From NCBI GenBank assembly GCA_951812625.1, contig CATOSP010000002.1, positions 2,056,788 to 2,120,787 of the forward strand: a DNA stretch of 64,000 nt. The letters run 5' to 3'. This DNA is from an uncultured Dehalococcoidia bacterium. GTDB taxonomy: Bacteria > Chloroflexota > Dehalococcoidia > Lucifugimonadales > UBA3495. Position numbers and translations under genes: made by a program. Below the pieces are notes generated by a model. It had not been told where the DNA came from. It did no database searches and saw nothing but the letters and a program-made list of their open reading frames with translations. Shown here one piece after another: positions 17,873 through 25,592 of the stretch (the first letter of the stretch is position 1; each line of letters opens with the position of its first letter).

Positions 17873-18226
17873 TCACAAGATACCGTGGGTTGGCATCAAC
17901 CTCCGGTTGAACAGGTCTACTGCAAGAAGCAGCCCTTCCAGGGCATACGAACCCAGCAAGGGCTGGGTATCATCCTAACCGAACACGACCTGGGTAATGG
18001 CACTATCACCATTGATGGTGGCGCGTGCTTCAGTTATATCGAGGACAACAGAACGTCCATCGCCATACTCAAACTGGGCTCTACGGGATGGAGATACGCC
18101 CATCTCCCTCAACAGATTGCCGGGAATCACTGTGTAGGTCGCTCCCGTGTCTACCATCGCCCCAATTACCCATGTCTGTCCACTTTCAAGACTGGTGGTC
18201 CGTCCAGGCCAATTGAATACTCCCAC
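17873..18226 (-). pseudogene. Retropepsin-like aspartic protease, copy 1, interrupted by an amber codon
   Basis: From GTG 18226 (AGGAG upstream) the frame encodes a clan-AA aspartyl-protease domain with the active-site loop MVDTGATYTVIP. It stops at TAG (17975-17977) after residue 83. The same frame then continues with DDTQPLLGSYALEGLLLAVD and on to a TGA at 17873, matching the tail of copy 2 next door (TSPLLGAYTLEGLLSAVD). So one nonsense codon splits an otherwise intact ~117-aa gene. The truncated form lacks the flap and C-terminal strands needed for the fold and is probably dead, unless the TAG is an assembly error. Confidence 0.7.
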
Positions 18227-18294
18227 TTGCAGTCTCCTGGCAATGGTTTCGACGACGAGAGGGAATGTTGCTTGTCCATCTCTCCCTGCGAAGT

Positions 18295-18650
18295 CTAATA
18301 CAGAATGCCATGGGTCGAGACCAGACGTTCGTTCACTGGGTCCACTGCTGAGAGCAGTCCTTCAAGTGTGTAGGCCCCGAGCAGAGGGGAGGTGCCCTCA
18401 TCTCCCAGAAGCACTATAGTTGTTGTGCCCCTCCCATTGGTCGTTGCCCAGACGTCGGCCATACTCATCTCAACCATGCGATTGTCTGCGAGTTCAACCA
18501 CGCCCTGACGTGTAGCCGCAATGCGGAGTTCCTCAGCACATCCGACGGTAGCATGGTGTACGATGTACTTGGATCCACCATCGCATTCATTTGGAGCGCC
18601 GAACCATCCTCCAAGCTCTGAATTTGCACCGGCCAAGCGAACGTACTCAC
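18295..18650 (-). pseudogene. Retropepsin-like aspartic protease, copy 2, frameshifted and missing DTG
   Basis: The N-terminal half reads from GTG 18650 (start MSTFAWPVQIQSLEDG, then NAMVDPSTSYTMLPSDVLR). The C-terminal half is in the next frame (ELRIAATRQGVVELADNR ... STHGILY) and ends at 18295. Loss of a single base near 18531 would explain the shift, since restoring it gives DVLRELRIAA, parallel to LLREMGV in copy 1. The catalytic Asp-Thr-Gly has become Asp-Pro-Ser, so this copy had lost protease activity as well. It is a tandem paralogue of copy 1, 68 bases away. Confidence 0.65.
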
Positions 18651-18821
18651 GCCTTATCACCACAGACGCATTCTACCCCATTCCCAGGGGAATGACTCCA
18701 ATCCCTGAAGGTTCCGCGTCGGTTCGTTGACAGTGAATATGCACCCGCTTACACTTCCTGCAACGCAAGTAAGAAAAGTGGCTCCACGTATACGGGACCG
18801 CAAGGCGTCAGGAGGAGGACG

Positions 18822-20267
18822 ATGCAAGAAGGAACCAGGATGAAGGATCGCCTCGGGCTTCCCATAAGCACAAGCTCCAGTACGGCGGCAGATCACTTTC
18901 TGGAGGGCATGGACCTACTGCTCTCCCAGAACTACGGCCCGGAGGAACGGTTCCAACAGTCGGTGGAGGCCGACGAGGGCTTTGCCCTAGCCCATGCTGG
19001 GCTGGCTTGGGTGGACATGATGCGCGGGGCCGGCTCCGATGCCAGGGAGGGTATTGCCCGCGCTCAGGATTTGTCCGCCGGTATCTCCGAGCGGGAGAAG
19101 AGCGGCATTGAGGCCATCGACCTCTGGATCAACAACAAGGGCATCCAGTCGATGAGGGTGGTCCGTGACCATTTGAAAGAGCATCCCCGCGACGTCCTGA
19201 TGCTCCGGCTTGCCCAGCGCCTTTTCATGCAGGGTTGCCACAGCGCTGGGGTCCCCAACTTCCCCGACGAACTGTTCGACCTGTGCCAGAGCGTGGCCAA
19301 GCACTACGATGACGATTGGGCATTCCTGGGCAGCTATGCCTTCGCCCACCATGAAACGGGACGGCTGGACGAAGCCTTCCGGTTGGCCAGCAAGTCGCTG
19401 GACTTGTTCCCAACCAACGCTGTGGCTACACATTCCGTTACCCACGTCTATTTCGAGCAGGGAGACGCCTCATCGGGCGGCGATTTCCTGGGCAACTGGC
19501 TCGGGGGTTGGGACCGGCGGGCATCCTACAACGTGCATCTCTCCTGGCACCTGGCTCTTTTCGAGCTGGCGATGGGACGCTACAACAACGCCCTCGAACT
19601 CTACGAAACGCACATACGCCCCTCGGTGGTGGCCAGGAGCGCGTCATCTCTGGCCGACAGTGCATCCCTGATGTGGCGGCTCCAGATCTACGGCGGCACG
19701 CCGCCCCCCAAGCCCTGGGAGGAAGTACGCGACCAGGCTGCGCCCGCCGCCGGGAACCCCGGGCCTCCCTTCCGCGATGGCCACGCCGCCCTGGCATTCG
19801 CCGCCGCGGGAGACAAGGAAGCCCTGAAGAAGACGATAGACTCCATGCAGGCCGAGGCTGACAGCGGGAACGTGCTGGTCGGCGAAATGACCCTGCCAAT
19901 GATTCGGGGAATCGCCTCCTTCGCCGAGGCCGACTACAGCGAGACCGTGCGCCAGATGGAGCGGCCCATCAGCGAACTGGCCCGCATCGGCGGCAGCCAC
20001 GCCCAGCGAGAAGTGTTCGAGGACACCCTGCTGGAGGCCTACATCCGGGCGGAACAGTTCGATAAGGCCGAAGATATGCTCCGGGAACGGCTCAACCGCC
20101 GGGCTTCCATCCGTGACGAGTTCTGGCTGGGCCGCACCCAGGCCGGGAAGGGTGACGCTGCGTCCGCCGCTGACACGTTCAAGGATGCTTCCGATAGCTG
20201 GGCCATGAGCGGTGGCGACTCCCCGGAGATTGCCAACCTCGACAGGCTCGCGGGCAGCCTGAGTTAA
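18822..20267 (+). CDS. TTC38-like tetratricopeptide-repeat protein
   Basis: 481 aa, alpha-helical throughout. Similarity to the TTC38 family is seen in THSVTHVYFEQGD, GDFLGNWLGGWDRRA and the VHLSWHLALFELAMGRY segment around residues 205-265, with TPR-like helix pairs before and after. TTC38-type proteins probably act as protein-binding solenoids; no enzymatic role is known. ATG 18822 has an AGGAGGAGGACG site. The polysaccharide-deacetylase-like gene starts 35 bases past its stop, so the two are probably co-transcribed. Confidence 0.75.
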   Translation: MQEGTRMKDRLGLPISTSSSTAADHFLEGMDLLLSQNYGPEERFQQSVEADEGFALAHAGLAWVDMMRGAGSDAREGIARAQDLSAGISEREKSGIEAIDLWINNKGIQSMRVVRDHLKEHPRDVLMLRLAQRLFMQGCHSAGVPNFPDELFDLCQSVAKHYDDDWAFLGSYAFAHHETGRLDEAFRLASKSLDLFPTNAVATHSVTHVYFEQGDASSGGDFLGNWLGGWDRRASYNVHLSWHLALFELAMGRYNNALELYETHIRPSVVARSASSLADSASLMWRLQIYGGTPPPKPWEEVRDQAAPAAGNPGPPFRDGHAALAFAAAGDKEALKKTIDSMQAEADSGNVLVGEMTLPMIRGIASFAEADYSETVRQMERPISELARIGGSHAQREVFEDTLLEAYIRAEQFDKAEDMLRERLNRRASIRDEFWLGRTQAGKGDAASAADTFKDASDSWAMSGGDSPEIANLDRLAGSLS

Positions 20268-20302
20268 CCTACCCCGCTAATCGACCAACGGAGGTGATTG
20301 CC

Positions 20303-21211
20303 ATGCCTCTGCCACCGGACAGGGTGGACTACAGCCCCATCATAGACAGGCCGCCCATCAAGTGGCCCAACGGCGCGCGGGTCGCCCTCTGGATCGCTCC
20401 CAACGTGGAGCACTACGAGTACGAGCCGGAATTCGACGGCCACCGGGACCCGTGGCCCCGTACGCCGTACCCCGATGTCCAGGCATATTCCTACAGGGAC
20501 TACGGCAACCGCGTGGGGTTCTGGCGGATGCTGGAGGTGTTGGACAAGCACAACATCCGATGCTGCGTGTCCCTGAATATGGCCGTGCTGGAGCACTTCC
20601 CCGAAGTCGGCGAAGCTATGATGCAGCGCGACTACGACTTCATGAGCCACGGCATTTATAACACCCGCTACCTGAACACCTACACCGAAGAACAGGAGCG
20701 GGAGTTTTACCGTGACACCATCGATACCCTCAAACGCCACACCGGGAAACAGTTGAAGGGGATGCTCGGACCCGCCATATCTGGCACTGAGCGCACCCCT
20801 GACCTGATGGCCGAGGCCGGTCTCATCTACCACACCGATTGGATGCACGACGATCAGCCCGTGCCCATCAAGGTCAAGTCCGGCAAGCTGGTCTCTGTAC
20901 CCTACTCCATCGAACTGAACGACGCGCCCCTGTTCCGGCAGCACTATGAGGGCGACTACTTCGCCGAAATCTGCAAAGCCCAGTTCGATCAGCTTTACCA
21001 GGAAGGGGCCGAAAGCGGCCGGGTCATGTGCATTGCATTGCACCCCTACTTGACCGGCCAGCCCCACCGGGCCAAGTATCTGGACGAGATCCTGGGCTAC
21101 ATCATGTCCCACGACGGCGTTTGGCAGACCACGGCGGACGACATCGCCGACTACTACATCGCCAACTACTACGATCAGGCCGTGGACCACGCTTCCCGGA
21201 TCAACGGCTGA
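20303..21211 (+). CDS. Polysaccharide-deacetylase-fold protein (PuuE-like), copy A
   Basis: 302 aa from ATG 20303, with GGAGGTGA directly upstream. It has the NodB-fold layout of the PuuE/allantoinase-like branch: a first strand RVALWIAPNVEHYEY, then RDYGNRVGFWRMLEVLDKHNI, YDFMSHGIYNTRYL with the metal-site His region, LKGMLGPAISGTERTPDLMAEAG and LHPYLTGQPHRAKYL. These enzymes act on C-N bonds, such as allantoin or acylated amines, in the cytoplasm. It is followed by a paralogue (copy B) 73 bases on and by a GrdB-like gene, so its substrate may feed the Grd-type system. Confidence 0.8.
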   Translation: MPLPPDRVDYSPIIDRPPIKWPNGARVALWIAPNVEHYEYEPEFDGHRDPWPRTPYPDVQAYSYRDYGNRVGFWRMLEVLDKHNIRCCVSLNMAVLEHFPEVGEAMMQRDYDFMSHGIYNTRYLNTYTEEQEREFYRDTIDTLKRHTGKQLKGMLGPAISGTERTPDLMAEAGLIYHTDWMHDDQPVPIKVKSGKLVSVPYSIELNDAPLFRQHYEGDYFAEICKAQFDQLYQEGAESGRVMCIALHPYLTGQPHRAKYLDEILGYIMSHDGVWQTTADDIADYYIANYYDQAVDHASRING

Positions 21212-21284
21212 AACGCAAGAGGCTGGCCGAACCAGAACACTGGCAACGCTAATTCCCCGGCGTCGCACGTTTGGAGGATAGAAG

Positions 21285-22199
21285 ATGCCCGCTGAACGGC
21301 GTTTCGGCATGGACCATGAGCATTATGATTGGTCGCCCATCAGCAAGCGAGGGATTCTCAGGTGGCCGGACAACGCCCGTGTAGCGGTGTGCGTCATCGT
21401 CGACCTGGACCATCCCGAGTGGCAACCACCCGAGGACAGCTTCACTACTCCCTTCGCCGGCGGGTTGAGCGCCAGGTCTTTCCCCGACTACGCCCGGCTG
21501 GGCCACCGGGAATACGGCCACCGCGTCGGCATCTTCCGGGTTTTGGACGTGCTCGAAAAGCACGGAATCAAGCCTACGGTGGCAATTGACGCCATGACCG
21601 CCGAAAACTATCCCTACCTGGTGCAGCATTGCCTGGATCGGGGCGCGGAGATAATCGGCCACGGCGTCGCCCTGACTCGAATGATCACCAGCAACATGAC
21701 CGAGGAGGCGGAGCGGGCCTACATCGCCCAGTCTGTGGATGCCCTGACCTCGGCAACGGGCAGCGCCCCCGCGGGCTGGCTCGGTCCGGAGTATGGCGAG
21801 TCCTCCCGCACTCCGCAGCTATTGTCCCAAGCGGGCATCCGCTACGTCTGCGATTGGGTTAACGACGAGCAACCCTACCCGCTGAAGAGTCCCCACGGCG
21901 AGATTTTCGCCCTTCCGGTAATGTCGGAACTCGACGACGTGGTAGCCCTCTGGGACCGGCGGGTGAACATCGGGCGCTACCAGCAGTTAATTGAAGACGG
22001 ATTCGACGTGCTATACCAGGATGGCCAGCAGAACGGACGACTGTTGGCCTTGAACCTGCACCCGTGGCTCATCGGACAGCCCTTCCGCATCGGTTACCTT
22101 GACCGCGCCCTGAGCCATATCATGCGCCGGGAGGGTGTGTGGGCTGCCTCTGGCTCGGAAATCGTGGACTGGTACCGCAACAATCCGCCAACCGCATAG
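21285..22199 (+). CDS. Polysaccharide-deacetylase-fold protein (PuuE-like), copy B
   Basis: 304 aa. It is a paralogue of the preceding gene with the same landmarks in order: GYGHRVGIFRVLDVLEKHGI-type segment, AEIIGHGVALTRMI, AGWLGPEYGESSRTPQLLSQAG, and LHPWLIGQPFRIGYLDRALS at the C-terminus. ATG 21285 has GGAGGATAG upstream. The tandem pair may form a heteromer or act on two related substrates. The GrdB-like gene begins 42 bases downstream on the same strand. Confidence 0.8.
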   Translation: MPAERRFGMDHEHYDWSPISKRGILRWPDNARVAVCVIVDLDHPEWQPPEDSFTTPFAGGLSARSFPDYARLGHREYGHRVGIFRVLDVLEKHGIKPTVAIDAMTAENYPYLVQHCLDRGAEIIGHGVALTRMITSNMTEEAERAYIAQSVDALTSATGSAPAGWLGPEYGESSRTPQLLSQAGIRYVCDWVNDEQPYPLKSPHGEIFALPVMSELDDVVALWDRRVNIGRYQQLIEDGFDVLYQDGQQNGRLLALNLHPWLIGQPFRIGYLDRALSHIMRREGVWAASGSEIVDWYRNNPPTA

Positions 22200-22241
22200 G
22201 CCCAGACCAGATTACTTCCCATCGGCCCAGGAGTTCGCTCC

Positions 22242-22727
22242 ATGCCTGAACCCATCCGGGTCGTCCACTACCTGAACCAGGTCTACGCCGGAATCGGGCG
22301 TGATGAGAAATCGGATTTGCCTGCCGAAGTCAGGGAGCGGCCAATCGGCCCGGCGCGGCTTCTCAACTACCTGATGGGAGACCGCGGGAGCGTGGTCTCC
22401 ACCATCGTCTGCGGCGATGGATACTTTCATGAGCGGAGAAGTGAGGTGTTGGCGATCTTGGAATCCGTGTTGCAAGAGTCACACACCGACCTGATGGTTG
22501 CAGGCCCGGCCTTTGACCTGGAATCCTATGGTCTGGCCTGCGGCGCGGTATGCCTCGCGGCCCGGGATATGGGGGTTCCGTCCCTCACCGCCATGACCTC
22601 CAGTAGCTACGCAGTTATGCACTATGGTGGGCAACTGCGCTTCGTACCCACCGGACCCACCCCTGGAGACATGCTGGAGACCGTCTCCCAACTATGTCGT
22701 ATTGCCTTGGGCGAGGCCGGGGATTAA
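22242..22727 (+). CDS. Glycine/sarcosine/betaine reductase component B (GrdB) amino-terminal-half protein
   Basis: 161 aa. It matches the first part of GrdB along its whole length: VVHYLNQVYAGIGRDEKSD, VSTIVCGDGYFHER, DLMVAGPAFDLESYGLACG and a closing LPAMAK-type helix (LETVSQLCRIALGE). Full GrdB is about 435 aa, and its second half carries the catalytic Sec/Cys that takes the substrate amine. Here a clean TAA ends the frame, and the convergent grdA stop codon lies only 44 bases away, so the catalytic half is absent from this locus. It may act as a separate subunit or substrate-binding domain. Genuine truncation cannot be excluded. Confidence 0.75.
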   Translation: MPEPIRVVHYLNQVYAGIGRDEKSDLPAEVRERPIGPARLLNYLMGDRGSVVSTIVCGDGYFHERRSEVLAILESVLQESHTDLMVAGPAFDLESYGLACGAVCLAARDMGVPSLTAMTSSSYAVMHYGGQLRFVPTGPTPGDMLETVSQLCRIALGEAGD

Positions 22728-22771
22728 CCGGGATCGCCGAATCCGCCAAGAGTTCAACCAGGCGTTGACCT

Positions 22772-23227
22772 TCAGCCTCCGCGCACCTCCTGAAGTGCCT
22801 TGGCGATCTCGTCCACGTCCAGCACCAACTCGGCCAGGCCAACCTCGGCCTCATAGGTGGACGGATCTATCTGCTCCTTGATCTCCGGCTCGATGATGTG
22901 GTAAGCGGGCAACCCCAGGGCAGCGCCGGCCAATGCCCCGGCCCAGGAGGGATCGCCCTGGTCTACGGTCATGGCGTACAGCCTGGTGCTCTCCGGGGTG
23001 GGTGTGCCCAGCAGTACCATCAGGTTATCGGTGCCGGTCCGGTCAACCGCGCGCTTGATCTCTTCCTGACCCTCCAGGTCAAGGGCGCCGGAGGCCGTTC
23101 AAACGAAGCAGTAGGTGACCTCCAGCACGACCTCCGCGCCGGAACTCCGGGCGCAATTGGCGATGGCCGTTCCCTGGACTCCATCGCGCTCTCCCAGCGC
23201 GATGACCTTCTTGCCTTCCAGTTGCAT
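22772..23227 (-). CDS. grdA: Glycine reductase complex selenoprotein A (GrdA), UGA-interrupted
   Basis: 151 aa including Sec43, read through TGA at 23099-23101 on the minus strand. ATG 23227 has GGGAGG eight bases upstream. It follows canonical GrdA (about 158 aa) closely: EGKKVIALGERDGVQGTA, then TYCFV-Sec-TASGALDLEGQ with the Cys40-x-x-Sec43 redox pair, NLMVLLGTPTPES, DPSWAGALAGAALGL and ELVLDVDEIAKALQEVR. In glycine, sarcosine and betaine reductases, the GrdA selenol receives the carboxymethyl group from component B and hands a ketene equivalent to component C. A SECIS-like hairpin follows the UGA. The true stop is also TGA. It is the last gene after grdC and a DUF1326 gene. Confidence 0.88.
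23065..23083 (-). promoter_or_regulatory. Bacterial SECIS hairpin in grdA
   Basis: On the mRNA strand, CTTGACC pairs with GGTCAGG (7 bp including one G-U) around the loop TGGAG. The stem begins 16 nt and the loop 23 nt after the UGA. A G at loop position 2 and this spacing agree with the published bacterial SECIS model. Confidence 0.7.
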
Positions 23228-23297
23228 TGTCCAGTCCTCCCGAGAATAGTCCGGTGTTCGCCCGCAGCCTTCGCATGAGGGCTGGTAGCCCGTTGAC

Positions 23298-23900
23298 TTA
23301 CCCCTCGAAGCGGAAAGCCCCTTGTATCGCGTTGTGCCCCTCCAAGTCGATGTCCAGGCCAACCGCCATGTTCTTCACCCGGTACTTGGACGCCTTGGCC
23401 ACATAAGCTGGGCTGCCGGGAATGGTCGAGAATATGCTTTCGTTCAGGGTGGTGACCTCCCCGGTGGGACCCCGGTAGGGCTCCATCACCGCCTCAGCAT
23501 CGGTCCCGATACGAATGGCCCCCTTACCTCCCTGAACATTAAAAGCTATCTGCGCTCGCTCCACGCCCACCGTCTCCCCCACCAGCTTGGACAGGTCCTC
23601 CAACGGCCCTCCGAGCTTCCCGGCAAACGCCATCAACAGCGCCTGTTCCTGCTCTATGTTCGCCCGGTCATCGACGAAAGTCATCGTGCGGAAGTTGCCG
23701 TTAAGGACGTTCCCCGGAATATGCGCAACCATGGCCATGGTCAGCCCCGACACGTCTACCCCCTCTATATTGCCCTTGTCCACGTGGTACGCGATCACCG
23801 AATCGCAGGTCCCGTTGTCCGGGTCCTCCCCGATCCAGCAGGGGCAGAGCACGTTGCAGTCACATACTTCGAGAATGCTACCTTCAAGGGTGTAGGCCAT
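23298..23900 (-). CDS. DUF1326 domain protein
   Basis: 200 aa. DUF1326 is recognised by the Cys-rich opening ILEVCDCNVLCPCWIGE, with a fourth type of Cys at NGTCDSV. The rest is a mixed alpha/beta domain with AMVAHIPGNVLNGN and FNVQGGKGAIRIG. ATG 23900 has AAGGAGA upstream. The function of the family is not established; the CxCxxxCxC arrangement suggests metal or thiol chemistry. It lies between grdC (51 bases upstream) and grdA (70 bases downstream) on one strand, so a role with the GrdA selenol or with delivery of a ligand is a reasonable guess. Confidence 0.8.
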   Translation of the reverse strand: MAYTLEGSILEVCDCNVLCPCWIGEDPDNGTCDSVIAYHVDKGNIEGVDVSGLTMAMVAHIPGNVLNGNFRTMTFVDDRANIEQEQALLMAFAGKLGGPLEDLSKLVGETVGVERAQIAFNVQGGKGAIRIGTDAEAVMEPYRGPTGEVTTLNESIFSTIPGSPAYVAKASKYRVKNMAVGLDIDLEGHNAIQGAFRFEG

Positions 23901-23951
23901 AGCGGGATTCTCCTTGCCGGAAAGGAATTACCGGGCCGGTGTCCGGGTCCG

Positions 23952-25406
23952 TCAGACGCTTGGGTTGGACTCCAGGATGAACGACATCCCGTCGGACATT
24001 TGAGTCATTCGTCCCAGGAACAGGCTGCCCTTGGCCAGAAACATGGAGCGCTGCATCTTTCCGCTCATAATCTCCTCTAGCGCGTGGCCCAGGAAAGGGA
24101 TGGCGGATGCAATGTGCCCCTGGGTCGGGGAGAACCCCGGCATACCGTGGGTCTCAACGAACCCGGGTAGACCGTCCCGGTCTATTTCGCCCTTGAGAGT
24201 CGCCAGCGCACCGATGAGCCGGTAGTTGAGCTGCGGTACGTTCCCACTCCCTGCCGGTTCCGTCAACTCAGGATTGTGCAACTCAGTCGCGTACTTGTCG
24301 ATGTCGCCGAATTTCAGCCCCAGCCTGTCCAGCGGCGCGGTGACCAGCTCCGTGAAAATCGCCTGCTGGCTCGAACCCGCTCCCACGGAATGCTTGCCCA
24401 CGGAGTCCATGCGCAACAATGGGCTTAACCCGTCGTCCGGCCCGACAAGGACGGCGACGGAAGCGAGTGTGTCCTCAAGGATCGGCTGGTCGTGGTGCAG
24501 ATGGCCCTGGAACTTCATCCCCAGCTTGGCCAGGGAGCAACCGCCGACAACTGCCACTTGCCGGTACACCCCGGAACTCACCAGCGCCCCTGCTATCACT
24601 AGCGCATGGACGGGACCACAGCAGAAGGCTTTGACATCCGACCCGGAAGCGTTGGCCAATCCGCACATTTCGGCTATTGCCTTGGCCAGGTTGCCGCCCC
24701 CCCGCTGATAACGCTCTCCAACCGCCTCTTCGCCGGTATTCAGCACATAGTCGATTTCAGCCTGATCTATCCGGCAGTCCTCAAGCAACGTCCGCAGCGC
24801 AATCGCAGCCGTGGCCTTGCAGGCCAGGTTCTCCAGCACCACATCAGCGGTCAGCGTTGCGTCCTCCTCATGAGCGCGGCTGATGCACCCCACGAGTGTG
24901 CCGTCCCGAAGATACAAGGGAAGAGATTTCCCGGTGTCAGATGCCTCTTCCTCAATTGCCGAGTAGGGTCGGCCTTCGCTCAGCGCCTGAAGCTCCTCAT
25001 CCCGGACCAGCTTGTGCCCGCTGAGAGACTCTCGGCACCGGGCAGCGAACCCCTCTTCAAGGGCAACCAGATCGAAGGCATCTGCAACCTTGAGGAGTCC
25101 GTACAGTTCCTCCTCTGGCATGATTTCGCCGAAAGGGAGCCAACGCGAGCCATCTCCATTGGCTCGGAACCAAGGACGTTCTATGCGCAAAAGACCTTCG
25201 GGCAACATATCCCCCAAGAAGACTCGATTGGGAGGATACGCCAAGGTTTCCTCATAGGATCGAAGGTGGGAAGTCAATTCCTCGAGCAGGCTGTGATGCT
25301 TGGCCAACTCTCGGGATGGCTTGGACCCATGCCGCACCAGGCCGGGGGCATGGACCAGTTGGTAGCGGACCGCCTTGATTACGGGAGTCGTGGAGACTGT
25401 CGTCAT
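23952..25406 (-). CDS. grdC: Glycine/sarcosine/betaine reductase complex component C, beta subunit (GrdC)
   Basis: 484 aa with the GrdC layout: VRYQLVHAPGLVRHGSKPSRE at the start, TLAYPPNRVFLGDMLPE, PFGEIMPEEELYGLLKV, then a FabH-like thiolase core. The nucleophile is probably one of Cys262/Cys263 in VKAFCCGPVHALVIAGAL, and VVGGCSLAKLGMKFQGH is a conserved GrdC block. Component C takes the acetyl group from carboxymethyl-selenoprotein A as a thioester and, with GrdD, releases acetyl phosphate. No grdD (PlsX-like) is seen anywhere in the window, so the acyl acceptor may differ. It heads the minus-strand set grdC - DUF1326 - grdA. Confidence 0.87.
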   Translation of the reverse strand: MTTVSTTPVIKAVRYQLVHAPGLVRHGSKPSRELAKHHSLLEELTSHLRSYEETLAYPPNRVFLGDMLPEGLLRIERPWFRANGDGSRWLPFGEIMPEEELYGLLKVADAFDLVALEEGFAARCRESLSGHKLVRDEELQALSEGRPYSAIEEEASDTGKSLPLYLRDGTLVGCISRAHEEDATLTADVVLENLACKATAAIALRTLLEDCRIDQAEIDYVLNTGEEAVGERYQRGGGNLAKAIAEMCGLANASGSDVKAFCCGPVHALVIAGALVSSGVYRQVAVVGGCSLAKLGMKFQGHLHHDQPILEDTLASVAVLVGPDDGLSPLLRMDSVGKHSVGAGSSQQAIFTELVTAPLDRLGLKFGDIDKYATELHNPELTEPAGSGNVPQLNYRLIGALATLKGEIDRDGLPGFVETHGMPGFSPTQGHIASAIPFLGHALEEIMSGKMQRSMFLAKGSLFLGRMTQMSDGMSFILESNPSV

Positions 25407-25592
25407 AGCCAGACATGTTACCCGGGGTCCACCCGGTTGTCGAGGTGGTTCAAGGCAGGCCTAAGTAGTCGCTAACCCTGAATAGGCCCTCTGGTCGGGA
25501 GCGTAAGTTACCACCATAACTGCGGCTGGGATGTTCTGGCATGATATGTTAATCTTGGACACAACCAGTGTTTCACCCATCGACGGAGAATC

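Noticed and set aside
17975..17977. Amber codon read as pyrrolysine
   Set aside because: No pyl genes are in the window, the family has no known Pyl, and the neighbouring paralogue has a normal sense codon here.
22728..22771. Missing GrdB catalytic half just downstream of the GrdB-like gene
   Set aside because: Only 44 bases separate the stop from the grdA stop, and no Sec or CxxC motif is encoded in any frame.
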